A stretch of 64,000 nucleotides of DNA, from positions 434,001 through 498,000 of the forward strand of contig NZ_VCGY01000003.1 of NCBI RefSeq assembly GCF_016597725.1. The letters run 5' to 3'. The position numbers and the translations under genes are program-made. Source of the stretch: Marinobacter sp. 1-4A (GTDB lineage Bacteria; Pseudomonadota; Gammaproteobacteria; Pseudomonadales; Oleiphilaceae). This document shows positions 1 through 8,021 of the stretch, piece by piece. Below the pieces are notes generated by a model. That model saw only the letters and a list, made by a program, of their open reading frames with translations. It did not search any database and was not told the origin of the DNA. Each line of letters starts with the position of its first letter. Position 1 is the stretch's first letter.

Positions 1-59
1 ATGCGCAAGTATTTTTTGTGATTCGAATTGACGGTGGTCATGGTTTTTAAAAACGCACC

Positions 60-74
60 TGATAATAATTCGCA
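60..74. promoter_or_regulatory. Candidate Fur box
   Basis: TGATAATAATTCGCA fits the 7-1-7 Fur inverted repeat (TGATAAT-N-ATTATCA) at 12 of 14 informative positions. It lies 34 bases before the start of the small secreted protein gene, where a repressor could cover the promoter. The match is by eye only and the AT-rich setting raises the chance of a random hit. Confidence 0.45.
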
Positions 75-108
75 TTACATTTTGAATTAACTTATTACGG
101 AGCACACC

Positions 109-477
109 ATGACCATTCTTCGCCAGTTTACCGCTGTAGCCGCCTCCTTGCTGATCGCTGTACCTGCATTTGCAAGCGACAGTGATCACTTCAAGGGCCA
201 GCCATCCCACACCCTAGAGCAAGCCGTTGCCAACTTCTCCGAATACAACAACAAGCTCGAAAATGTGCTGGCTGGAGAGCTCACTCCGGAATCTATGAAC
301 GAAGTACATCAACTGACATACACTCTGGAAAACGCGCTACAAAAACTGGATGACGAGATTGATGCCCTTGAGGATACCCTTGAGAAAGTTCACAAAGCCT
401 CTGAGCACGCCGATCCCGATACCGTGCGCTCTGCTGGCAAGCAATACCTCAGCAACAGCCGAAAGCTTGTAAACTAG
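109..477 (+). CDS. Small secreted alpha-helical protein (DUF6746-like)
   Basis: This 122-residue protein starts with a clear Sec signal peptide: a charged start, the hydrophobic stretch AAASLLIAV-type, and a probable cut after AFA at about residue 22. The mature part is acidic, almost all helical and rich in Glu, Asp, Leu and Lys, with heptad-like spacing between residues 65 and 105 that suggests a short coiled coil. It has no cysteines and no recognisable catalytic motif. It resembles the small periplasmic DUF6746 family found in marine gammaproteobacteria, whose function is unknown to me. A Fur-like box precedes it, so iron-dependent expression is possible. It is convergent with hrpB, with only 9 bases between the stop codons. 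The start is supported by ACGGAG about 8 bases upstream. Confidence 0.75.
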   Translation: MTILRQFTAVAASLLIAVPAFASDSDHFKGQPSHTLEQAVANFSEYNNKLENVLAGELTPESMNEVHQLTYTLENALQKLDDEIDALEDTLEKVHKASEHADPDTVRSAGKQYLSNSRKLVN

Positions 478-498
478 TAACTGGCGTTACTTTCTTTT
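476..498 (+). terminator. Short hairpin with T-rich tail
   Basis: AGTAAC-TGGC-GTTACT forms a 6-bp stem with a tetraloop and is followed by TTCTTTT. It starts inside the stop codon of the upstream gene and runs into the 3' end of convergent hrpB. The stem is short, so termination strength is doubtful. Confidence 0.4.
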
Positions 499-2976
499 GA
501 CGCCCTGCTGGGCAACAGCGGTTAGCGGATCTTCTGGCCAGGGGTGTTTAGGATAACGGCCGCGGGTATCTTTGCGCACCTGCGGATACACGTTAATCCA
601 AAAGCTGGCCAGATCAGCGGTGACCGCCAGCGGCCTTTGGGCTGGAGACAACAGGTGTATCAATACCGGCACCTTGCCCCCGGCCACTTCGGGCGTTTTC
701 GTCCAACCAAACAACGCCTGCAACTTGGCCGCTAAAACCGGGCCATTCTCAACGCAATAATCCAGTGTAACGGAGCTGCCAGTGGGGATGGTCAGACTGG
801 TTGGCGCAAGCTCAGCCAGTTGCTGCTGTTGCGGATAATCCAACAGGCTGTTCAGGGCGTTTTGCATGTTCAGGCGCGCCAAATCGGACCAGCGATGAAT
901 GCCTGCCAGAAAGGGGGCCAACCATTGTTCCAGCGACTCTGCCAAAGCCTTGTCACTTACATCCGGCCATTGCTCAGGGTAGTGCTTTGCCAGCAGCGAT
1001 ACTCTTGCCCGCCACTGCTTGGCCGCAGGCGTCCACGGTAGGCTATCCAAACCTTTACGCCGCACCGCTGCGAGTATGCCCTGCTGAATCAACTCGGGTG
1101 ACGGCTTGGTTAGTGGTTTCTCTACTAAAATCAGTGCCCCTAACCGCCGAGTTTTTCGCGCAATGACTGTGCCGCGTTTATCATCCCATTCTGCTTCGTC
1201 TTGCTCTCTTATACGGGCGGCCAGATCCGTTTCCAAAGTGGGTAAGTCCACTGGCGCAGCCAAATAGATCCTTGCTTCTCGCGCCTTGCCGTCTAGGTCT
1301 GCGGCCACCAGCCAATCGTGCCGCGCAAGCCCGTCGTCATCCCGCAAGAGGGCCCCTTTCCCGTTGCTGAGTTGATAGCGCGGTGTATCTCCGGGGCGAC
1401 GTTTACCAATGCGATCCGGATAAGCGAGTGCCAACAAACGCCCAACGTCTGTGGCCGTGGGCATGGTTTCGGGTTCACTGTTGCCATTCGCCTGGGGCAC
1501 GGATAGACGTTTAGCCTGTTGGCGCAGCGCCTGAAGACGGTGTGGATCTATACGTTGCGATCCGCGCTCGCCACGAAGGGCTCGAATGCGCTCATGCATA
1601 TCAGCCCCGGCGCCCGGCCCCAATATGTCCCTGTCTTCCAGCAACGCAGCAAGCTCAGCCGCCAATCGGCCCAATTCAAGCGACCTGCCCAATAGGACCA
1701 TGTGAGCAAGCCGTGGATGGATGCCAAGGGCTCGGGCTGACTTACCGTGTTCGGTAATCGCGCCTTCATCGTCCAGCATATCCAGCCACTGCAGCAGTTC
1801 CACGGCCTGCTGCCAATGGGCAGGCGGTGGCGGATCTATCCACACCAAGTTATCCGGCGTTCGGGCACCCCATTGCGCCAGCTCAAGCGCTAAAGGCGCG
1901 AGATCGGCTTCGCGAATCTCCGGTGGCGTAAACTCCGCTAACCCGAATTGCTCAGACTCACTCCACAACCGATAACATACGCCCGGTTCCACACGGCCTG
2001 CGCGGCCTTTGCGCTGCTCAGCGGAAGCCTTGGACACACGGCCGGTTATTAAACGCGTCATGCCGCTGTTCGGGTCAAACACGGCCCTACGTTGCTGACC
2101 GCTATCCACCACCACGCGCACGCCGTCGATGGTCAAGCTGGTTTCGGCAATAGCGGTTGCCAAGACCACTTTGCGGGTGCCTGCAGCGGCGGGCGCAATG
2201 GCCTGATCCTGCTCTGCGGCTTTGAGGTTGCCAAACAAGGGCGCAATGACCACATCCGAAGCCACCTGCCCGGATAAACGCTGGGCCACCCGGTGAATCT
2301 CGCCTGCGCCCGGCAAGAATACCAGGATTGATCCCGGCTGCTGCGCCAAGGCTTCGATGACGACCGCCACTGTGTGATCCACCAACCTCGGGTTGCGATG
2401 GGTGGCAGGCGCAGGGCGATACACTACGTCCACCGGGAAGGCTCGCCCTTTGCTGCTTAAAACAGGTACATCTCCAAGCAGGCGGGCAATGTGCGCAGTA
2501 TCTAAGGTCGCAGACATCACCAGCACCCTTAGATCTTCTCGCAGCGCTTCTTGTGTTTCACGCACCAATGCAAGACCGAGATCCGCCTGAAGGGAACGCT
2601 CATGAAATTCATCGAACAACACAGCGGCGTAGCCTTCCAGCATAGGATCGCTCTGGATCAGCCGGGTGAGAATACCCTCGGTGACGACTTCAATACGCGT
2701 AGTGCCAGACACTTTGGTGTCCAGCCGAGTGCGGTAACCGATGGTTCGCCCGGGCTTTTCACCCAACTGCGACGCCATAAACCTTGCAGCCGAGCGGGCT
2801 GCCAGCCGCCTTGGCTCCAACATCAGGATCTTTCTACCATGCAACCATGGAGCGCCCAGCAATGCGAGGGGCACTCTCGTCGTCTTACCTGCACCAGGGG
2901 GTGCTTGCAGAAGGGCCGTGGTGGTCTGCTCTAGAGTATGTTTCAACTCTGGGAGAATGTTGTCTATCGGGAGCAC
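487..2976 (-). CDS. hrpB: ATP-dependent RNA helicase HrpB
   Basis: This is a DEAH-box (DExH/D superfamily 2) helicase of the HrpB family, about 829 residues, close to the usual length. Near the N-terminus is the Walker A motif APPGAGKTT. It is followed by DEFH (motif II), MSATLD (motif III) and QRKGRAGR (motif VI); the HrpB-specific C-terminal domain fills the second half. The frame stays open upstream to 3273, but that part lies over the neighbouring transporter gene and is not HrpB-like. I therefore start at a GTG giving V-LPIDNILPEL, which matches the usual HrpB N-terminus. An alternative TTG at 2988 overlaps the transporter's stop. The cellular role of HrpB is poorly known; RNA metabolism is inferred from the family. 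Confidence 0.93.
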   Translation of the reverse strand: MLPIDNILPELKHTLEQTTTALLQAPPGAGKTTRVPLALLGAPWLHGRKILMLEPRRLAARSAARFMASQLGEKPGRTIGYRTRLDTKVSGTTRIEVVTEGILTRLIQSDPMLEGYAAVLFDEFHERSLQADLGLALVRETQEALREDLRVLVMSATLDTAHIARLLGDVPVLSSKGRAFPVDVVYRPAPATHRNPRLVDHTVAVVIEALAQQPGSILVFLPGAGEIHRVAQRLSGQVASDVVIAPLFGNLKAAEQDQAIAPAAAGTRKVVLATAIAETSLTIDGVRVVVDSGQQRRAVFDPNSGMTRLITGRVSKASAEQRKGRAGRVEPGVCYRLWSESEQFGLAEFTPPEIREADLAPLALELAQWGARTPDNLVWIDPPPPAHWQQAVELLQWLDMLDDEGAITEHGKSARALGIHPRLAHMVLLGRSLELGRLAAELAALLEDRDILGPGAGADMHERIRALRGERGSQRIDPHRLQALRQQAKRLSVPQANGNSEPETMPTATDVGRLLALAYPDRIGKRRPGDTPRYQLSNGKGALLRDDDGLARHDWLVAADLDGKAREARIYLAAPVDLPTLETDLAARIREQDEAEWDDKRGTVIARKTRRLGALILVEKPLTKPSPELIQQGILAAVRRKGLDSLPWTPAAKQWRARVSLLAKHYPEQWPDVSDKALAESLEQWLAPFLAGIHRWSDLARLNMQNALNSLLDYPQQQQLAELAPTSLTIPTGSSVTLDYCVENGPVLAAKLQALFGWTKTPEVAGGKVPVLIHLLSPAQRPLAVTADLASFWINVYPQVRKDTRGRYPKHPWPEDPLTAVAQQGVKRK

Positions 2977-2984
2977 GTTTGGCT

Positions 2985-4199
2985 TCAATCGTGCTGAATC
3001 GTTCTTGCGTGCCAGGCTTCGGGGCGGGGCACAAAGAAGATGAAGATCAGGCCGAAGACCAGCGCACCTACGCCGATTCCGAAGGCAGATACCAACGTGC
3101 CACCCGCATCGAGCCATTGTTTGGTGAGCCAGGGGCCGACCATTTGGGTGAAACCGTAGAGGGCAACCATGGCCGCTGACAAACGGGGGCCTTGATGTGG
3201 ATGCAGGGCGCGACCGAGGCGCTGGGTCAGCAATACGGTACCAAGGAAAGTGCCGCCCACCAGTGCTGCGCACAACAATATGCCTAGGGCACCGGGCAAA
3301 ACAACGGCGGCCACGACACCCACCAACTGAATAAGGAAGTTCAATTTGAGTGCAGGAATGTCACCCATTTTGCTTCCGAGTTTGTTCCAGACCCAAGCGG
3401 CGGGAATGGTGCTCAGGGCAACAATTAGCCAAGCGCCATCCAGCAGCCAATGTTCGGCATCCAGTTCCAGCTTCGCCAACAATGGCAGAAAGGTCATGGG
3501 GAGGATGTACCCCAGCCCGGCACCTGCGTATGAGAGAAACAGTGGGATGCTGGCACGGTCTATAAGCGGGGTGTTGGTTGTGCTTTTGCCATTCTTGCCG
3601 GACTCTTGGTCTGGCACCTCTAGGCGTATCAACCGGTAAGCGCCCCAAATGGCCAAAGGAATGGATGCCAATGCCACAGGCCACCAGCGCTCAGCGCCTT
3701 CCAGCCAATCAGCGGTGCCGGTAACCAGCCCACTGGAGAGCAACAAACCCAAGCCTACACCAATGTAGACCAACCCACTCATGCTAGAGCGGTTGCGCAA
3801 CACCAACCATTCAAGAATCAGCGCAGGCGCCTGTACGAAAACAACACCATTGGCCACGCCGTTCAACCAGCGCGCAGTAGAAATGGCGGTGAGGTTGTCT
3901 GTTTGGGTAACGAAGATCGTGGTTAACACATGCACCACAAGAAATGCTGGCAACAAAATACGGATATGGCTAACGCGGTGCCAACGAATCGCCAGCATGG
4001 CACCCACCAGATAGCCGAAATAGTTCCAAGTGGCGATGGCTGCACCTTCTGGTGCCGTGAGCTGGCCATCGCCGATCAGATAGGGCAACAGCGGGGTGTA
4101 AACAAAACGGCCAAGTGTGTGCACCACCAAAAGCACGATGGCACCTGCGGCCAGAACGCCAAAGAGTTCTTTCGGGGTTGTGGAGTTCTGTTGGTACAT
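2985..4199 (-). CDS. YbfB/YjiJ-family MFS transporter
   Basis: The 404-residue protein has about 12 hydrophobic segments and the N-terminal pattern of the YbfB/YjiJ branch of the major facilitator superfamily: a GRFVYTPLLPYL stretch near residue 31 and NYFGYLVGA in the next helix. It is an inner-membrane transporter; the substrate is unknown. hrpB starts about 9 bases after its stop on the same strand, so the two may be cotranscribed. The 142-base gap upstream separates it from the ABM-domain gene. No feature of the sequence indicates regulation. Confidence 0.85.
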   Translation of the reverse strand: MYQQNSTTPKELFGVLAAGAIVLLVVHTLGRFVYTPLLPYLIGDGQLTAPEGAAIATWNYFGYLVGAMLAIRWHRVSHIRILLPAFLVVHVLTTIFVTQTDNLTAISTARWLNGVANGVVFVQAPALILEWLVLRNRSSMSGLVYIGVGLGLLLSSGLVTGTADWLEGAERWWPVALASIPLAIWGAYRLIRLEVPDQESGKNGKSTTNTPLIDRASIPLFLSYAGAGLGYILPMTFLPLLAKLELDAEHWLLDGAWLIVALSTIPAAWVWNKLGSKMGDIPALKLNFLIQLVGVVAAVVLPGALGILLCAALVGGTFLGTVLLTQRLGRALHPHQGPRLSAAMVALYGFTQMVGPWLTKQWLDAGGTLVSAFGIGVGALVFGLIFIFFVPRPEAWHARTIQHD

Positions 4200-4341
4200 G
4201 CTGTTGGTTCCGGCGAGTGTGTTTCAGCCGTGCAGTTTATGCGAGTACCGCAGCGATGTCAGTTTGACCTTAGCAGAAGGCTAGGCTCGCCGGAGAATTT
4301 GAAGAGGAAAAGCTAATTATAAAATCTACCATTTGACCGCC

Positions 4342-4668
4342 TTAAGCTTGCTTAATGCCATAAGCCCGCTCTACCTTTGCTACTCGTACCTCGAATTCGG
4401 AATACCAAGCTTTATGGCCCAAACGCTGAGCTTCAAGGTGCTCAGCATTTTGTTTCCAGTTTCGAATCGCTTCCTCGCTGGCCCAGTACGAAACGGTAAT
4501 ACCCACACCCTCACGGGCGGACTCGATACCGAGAAACCCCTCCTGCTGGGCTGCCAGCTCAACCATTCTGTCAGCCATAGCGCCGTAACCATGGTCACCA
4601 TCCGTGCGAACAGAGCTGAAAATCACTGCGTAATATGGCGGATTTGGAGTTTTAGCGATCCCTGACAT
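4342..4668 (-). CDS. Antibiotic biosynthesis monooxygenase (ABM) domain protein
   Basis: This 108-residue protein consists of a single ferredoxin-like ABM domain. It has the initial strand YYAVIFSSVRT, a helix with MVELAAQQEGFLGIESAR, then the paired strand ITVSYWASEEAIRNWKQN and the region KAWYSEFEVRVAKVE. ABM proteins act as dimers. Some are cofactor-free monooxygenases or heme-degrading enzymes, while many, like this one, have no known substrate. The best description is YgiN-like or a general quinol/ABM family member. It lies 23 bases downstream of an unknown membrane protein gene on the same strand. Confidence 0.8.
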   Translation of the reverse strand: MSGIAKTPNPPYYAVIFSSVRTDGDHGYGAMADRMVELAAQQEGFLGIESAREGVGITVSYWASEEAIRNWKQNAEHLEAQRLGHKAWYSEFEVRVAKVERAYGIKQA

Positions 4669-4690
4669 GACGTCCTCTTTGTGCTTGCAC

Positions 4691-5107
4691 TTACCCGCTC
4701 CCCACTAACTGCGCAATCAATGCCGCCACAGATATAAGTACAACCAAGCCAATTAACGAAACTATAAAACCACTTAGAGTGTTGACGTAGTTCTGATCAC
4801 TGATTGGCTCTTTGGGGAAGTAACCAAAACTAAGAACGCGGCATACAGGCCATCCAACGTACCAACCGAGCTCCCAGAAGCAAAGCTCCCAAATAAGCCA
4901 AATCAAAGACCGTACTACTAGGCCTACAAAGCGCAGTATGGATTTAACCAAGCCTTCAGCTATTTCTTCCAATGAATGAAATCCTTCGTGAACACAATGC
5001 AAAGCGATGGCCAATCGGGGGCCGTGCAACCGATTGTTAGGAGATTTTATACTCCGCAGCCTATCAAAACCGGGTTCGTTTGGTTTTTTTCTACAGGGCA
5101 GTCTCAA
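4691..5107 (-). CDS. Small hypothetical membrane protein
   Basis: I do not recognise this gene. The C-terminal ~100 residues look genuinely coding. An amphipathic stretch HEGFHSLEEIAEGLV is followed by a Trp-rich hydrophobic segment (SLIWLIWELCF...GWYVGWPV) and a last transmembrane helix (IVSLIGLVVLISVAALIAQL). The first ~35 residues from the TTG at 5107 are basic, rich in Pro and Asn, and look non-coding. A TTG at 5002, giving MHCVHEGF, may be the true start (103 residues). Neither start has a convincing ribosome site. The gene sits in a patch that is AT-richer than the flanking housekeeping genes, next to another unknown gene, which suggests acquired DNA. Confidence 0.5.
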   Translation of the reverse strand: MRLPCRKKPNEPGFDRLRSIKSPNNRLHGPRLAIALHCVHEGFHSLEEIAEGLVKSILRFVGLVVRSLIWLIWELCFWELGWYVGWPVCRVLSFGYFPKEPISDQNYVNTLSGFIVSLIGLVVLISVAALIAQLVGSG

Positions 5108-5210
5108 CTTCTATAGCATATTAATCTGAACCGCTATACTGTCGGATCTTTGTAAGGATGCAGATAGCCTTGCGTGCATAGGAATGGCAAGAAATGGAGA
5201 TTTGTCAATA

Positions 5211-6092
5211 ATGATGAAGTTGTGCATTGCCAGCCTGTTATTATTTTCCAGCATTCTGAACGCTCAGGTACCCGTCTTTGTGCTTGAAAATCAGCTTCAA
5301 CATAAGGGCTTGATCGATAACTTCCTACCTATCGCTAATCAGTCGCACATAACCTTTGCTGCGATAGAAGTACGAAAAGATGAGGAGGGGTGTGCGTTCT
5401 ACCCTGAGCGATTAGGTCCGCTGCTATTTTATCAGATTTGTAAAAACGCTAGAAGCCTTTTATTTGAAGAGCCACAAGAGTCTGTTAACAAACAGCCGCG
5501 AAGCTTTGAGCTTAAGAAAGACCAATATGTGGCTAACATCAGTGGCAATTTTGTCATTCTTTTTGATTTAACGGTAGTCGACAGGATAAATGGGATAATT
5601 GTTGCCGAGAATACCCATAGATCCTCCTATTTTTCAGCTCATCGAGCTCTATTTCGGGCTAAAACGGCCTCTCTCATCTATTACGACTATTCAGACTCAG
5701 GGTTGTTTAGTAAGCCAAAGGGCGGCTGGTATGAGTTTGACTATAAAACGGGTGAGAAGAGGCGCTTAGCCTCCCTTGAAACTCACTGCCACTATATTTG
5801 GTGCTGGGTACCCCGCGATGTAGATTCAGTCTTATTGGTAGAAGATAAATGGGTTGTTGCCTTAGAGTCACTGAACTTTCGCGGGCCAAGTTGGCTGGAG
5901 TTAAGTGTTTACAGCGTTAATGATATGCAGTTAGTACAGCGAATTCGGCTACTGGACGATGCTGTTCCGGCATTAAATGACTTGGAGTGGATAAACGGTA
6001 CGCTGGTCGTGTCATATCGTCTGGGAAAGGAATATATTCAGAGACATTATGTATTCAGCCAAAGCGTACTCGAAAGAAATGACAAAAAATAG
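5211..6092 (+). CDS. Secreted hypothetical protein
   Basis: I do not recognise this 293-residue protein. It begins with a signal peptide (MMKLCIASLLLFSSILNAQ). The mature part has alternating strand-like segments with aromatic residues (YYDYSD, GGWYEFDY, WVVALESL, LEWINGTLVVSYRL), compatible with a beta-propeller-like or all-beta periplasmic fold. Four cysteines (in EEGCAF, QICKNA, THCHYI and WCWVP) could form disulfides. The ATG at 5211 is preferred over an upstream ATG at 5184 because GGAG lies 11 bases before it and the signal peptide then begins the protein. Codon use is AT-richer than in the surrounding genes, which suggests horizontal origin. Confidence 0.6.
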   Translation: MMKLCIASLLLFSSILNAQVPVFVLENQLQHKGLIDNFLPIANQSHITFAAIEVRKDEEGCAFYPERLGPLLFYQICKNARSLLFEEPQESVNKQPRSFELKKDQYVANISGNFVILFDLTVVDRINGIIVAENTHRSSYFSAHRALFRAKTASLIYYDYSDSGLFSKPKGGWYEFDYKTGEKRRLASLETHCHYIWCWVPRDVDSVLLVEDKWVVALESLNFRGPSWLELSVYSVNDMQLVQRIRLLDDAVPALNDLEWINGTLVVSYRLGKEYIQRHYVFSQSVLERNDKK

Positions 6093-6114
6093 CTTAAAGC
6101 AACTGAGTACCAGC

Positions 6115-6288
6115 TCAGCATATGACGCACCGCTGAAGAAAGCTGTCATCGGAGAAGTCGATAATCACATCATTATCCATTAACACGCAGGGCTCTGACG
6201 CGATCTCTATCGCGTGCAGGCAAATACTTCGATAGTTCTTGTGGAGCACAGGAATGAGCCTGAATGATCCTTTTCGCTTCCTGAACAT
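6115..6288 (-). CDS. Possible small hypothetical protein
   Basis: A 57-codon frame lies between the 3' end of the unknown secreted protein and the 3' end of the sco gene. It is basic at the start (MFRKRKGS) and more hydrophobic later (ICLHAIEIAS, DNDVIIDFSDD). I see no domain and no clear ribosome site. It could be spurious. Confidence 0.22.
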   Translation of the reverse strand: MFRKRKGSFRLIPVLHKNYRSICLHAIEIASEPCVLMDNDVIIDFSDDSFLQRCVIC

Positions 6289-6298
6289 GGTGCCGCTT

Positions 6299-6958
6299 TT
6301 ACGTGTTTTCCCGATTGGCTTTAGCCCACAAATAAATGCGCTCAAAAGCCTCTGCGAGATGTTCGGGGTTGTGGGGGGGCTGAATCAATGCGGCTAGCTG
6401 GCCATCCGGGTTTATCAACGCAAAATGCCCGCTGTGGTCGACCAAGGTTTCGCCGTCCACATCACGATGCACAAAGACCGCACTCAGGCTTTGAGCCAGT
6501 GCGCGCAGTGTTTCCAAATCGCCAGTCAAGCCGTGGAAGTTCTCACCGAAAAAACCGGTGTAAGCTTTGAGCTGTTCAGGCGTGTCATTTTCGGGGTCTG
6601 CGCTAACCAGCAGGTAATCTGGCTGGGGCAGCTCTTTCGAGAGTAACTTATCGGTTCGGCGCAGGTTCGCCATTGCGGCCGGGCAGATATCCGGGCAGTT
6701 GGTGTAGCCGACAAAGGCAAAGGTCCACTTACCCTGAAGACTTTGACGGGTAACGGTTTCGCCGTTTTCGTTGGTGAGCGTGAATTCGGCCAATGGTCGA
6801 GGCTGGTCATACACATAGGTGTTCATTTCAGCCAGATCCGGAGCAGGCGTTGGCTCCCCGTTATCCACCAGAAATACCTGCCGACCTATAATCAGGCCAA
6901 ATACGAGTACAACCAAGAGCAGAAGTACAAATAAGGTGACCTTCAGCGAACGATTCAT
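6299..6958 (-). CDS. SCO1/SenC-family copper chaperone
   Basis: This is a membrane-anchored thioredoxin-fold copper chaperone that delivers copper to the CuA site of cytochrome oxidase subunit II. It has a single N-terminal transmembrane anchor (residues 8-27), the copper-binding CPDIC motif (Cys88 and Cys92) and the distal copper-ligand histidine in VDHSGHF (His176). At 219 residues its length is normal for the family. It is the last gene of the cytochrome oxidase operon, following ctaB after a gap that contains a large hairpin element, so its expression may be partly uncoupled from the upstream genes. Confidence 0.92.
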   Translation of the reverse strand: MNRSLKVTLFVLLLLVVLVFGLIIGRQVFLVDNGEPTPAPDLAEMNTYVYDQPRPLAEFTLTNENGETVTRQSLQGKWTFAFVGYTNCPDICPAAMANLRRTDKLLSKELPQPDYLLVSADPENDTPEQLKAYTGFFGENFHGLTGDLETLRALAQSLSAVFVHRDVDGETLVDHSGHFALINPDGQLAALIQPPHNPEHLAEAFERIYLWAKANRENT

Positions 6959-7000
6959 TATTGCTCCAAATGGAAAACTCTACGGTAACGCAGCGACAGT

Positions 7001-7080
7001 AGGAGGGGTGCCTTTTCTGCAGGGAAAAAGATGTCTGAGCGCAGCGAGTTGTTTTTCCCGGAAGAAAAGGCACCCCTCCT
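7001..7080. repeat. Nested-palindrome hairpin element, copy 1
   Basis: Perfect 18-bp outer arms at 7001-7018 and 7063-7080 enclose an 8-bp inner stem, GGGAAAAA (7022-7029) with TTTTTCCC (7052-7059). The 22-base central part GATGTCTGAGCG... to ...AGCGAGTTG differs from the copy at 23.7 kb by one base. It lies between ctaB and sco, both on the minus strand, and could form a strong RNA hairpin acting as an attenuator, a stabiliser of upstream mRNA, or a bidirectional terminator. Confidence 0.8.
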
Positions 7081-7100
7081 GCTGGCGCGTCTGCACCAAG

Positions 7101-8021
7101 TCAGAAAAACACGTAATGATCCACAAGGAGTACCACAAACAGCGCCATCAGGTAAGTGATGGAATATTTGAAGGTGTTGAGAGCTACCCGGCGATCGTCG
7201 CCTTTCAGCAGCTTTATGGCGTACTGAAGGAAGCGCAGGCCGAGAACCAAGGCGCCCGCCAGATAAATCCAGCCGGACATCCCTGTGACAAAAGGTAGCA
7301 GGCTGACTGCCAGCAACATCAAGGTGTAGAGCAGGATGTGCAATTCGGTGAATTTATTGCCATGGGTGACCGGCAGCATAGGAATGCCTGCTTTCGCATA
7401 CTCTTCTTTGCGATGGATGGCCAAGGCCCAGAAGTGGGGTGGAGTCCAAGCGAAAATGATAAGAACGAGCAACAGGGCATGACCCTCTACCTGACCGGTT
7501 ACGGCTGTCCATCCTAGTAATGGCGGCATGGCGCCCGCTAACCCACCAATGGTGATGTTCTGAGGCGTGGCCCGCTTTAGGAACAGGGTATAAACGCCAG
7601 CGTAACCAACCAATGAAGCCAAGGTAAGCCATGCGGTTAGATGGTTCACCTGCCACATCAACACCACCATACCAATACTGGCAAGCAATGTGGCGAAGCC
7701 AATCGCTTCTACCGGAGAGATTTTACCAGTAGCCACGGGGCGCTTGCGGGTGCGGGCCATTACGGTATCTATCTTTTGATCAACCACATGATTGACCACG
7801 GCGGCGGCACCCGCAAGGAAGGCTATACCAAGGTTACCCCAGACCAGCACGCTTAAGCTGGGCAAACCGGAGGTGGCCAATAACATGCCTATGGCCGATG
7901 TCAGGATCATCAAAGCCACAACGTTGGGCTTGGTCAGCTCCAGATAGTCCCGCCAGGATATAGCCCGCGTGGATTGACTGGTCGTGTTCTGGGCCGGCAG
8001 TACGTCCACTTGCTCACTCAT
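7101..8021 (-). CDS. ctaB: Protoheme IX farnesyltransferase (heme O synthase)
   Basis: This enzyme attaches a farnesyl group to heme b to make heme O, the precursor of heme A for the oxidase encoded upstream. It is a 306-residue UbiA-family membrane protein with about nine helices. The first Asp-rich prenyl-diphosphate motif is seen as NHVVDQKIDTVMARTRKRP near residues 78-97; the second conserved loop contains HFWALAIHRKEEY. It overlaps ctaA by 4 bases, which indicates translational coupling. The same gene is called cyoE when it sits with a quinol oxidase, but here the context is a cytochrome c oxidase. Confidence 0.95.
   Translation of the reverse strand: MSEQVDVLPAQNTTSQSTRAISWRDYLELTKPNVVALMILTSAIGMLLATSGLPSLSVLVWGNLGIAFLAGAAAVVNHVVDQKIDTVMARTRKRPVATGKISPVEAIGFATLLASIGMVVLMWQVNHLTAWLTLASLVGYAGVYTLFLKRATPQNITIGGLAGAMPPLLGWTAVTGQVEGHALLLVLIIFAWTPPHFWALAIHRKEEYAKAGIPMLPVTHGNKFTELHILLYTLMLLAVSLLPFVTGMSGWIYLAGALVLGLRFLQYAIKLLKGDDRRVALNTFKYSITYLMALFVVLLVDHYVFF

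Noticed and set aside
2977..3273. N-terminal extension of hrpB
   Set aside because: The frame is open but lies over the 3' end of the MFS gene and has no HrpB-like content; a GTG at 2976 gives the expected start.
5025..5050. attC-like half site (CCTAACAA on the minus strand)
   Set aside because: It resembles the start of an integron attC site, but no matching GTTRRRY half or second core follows and no integrase is near.
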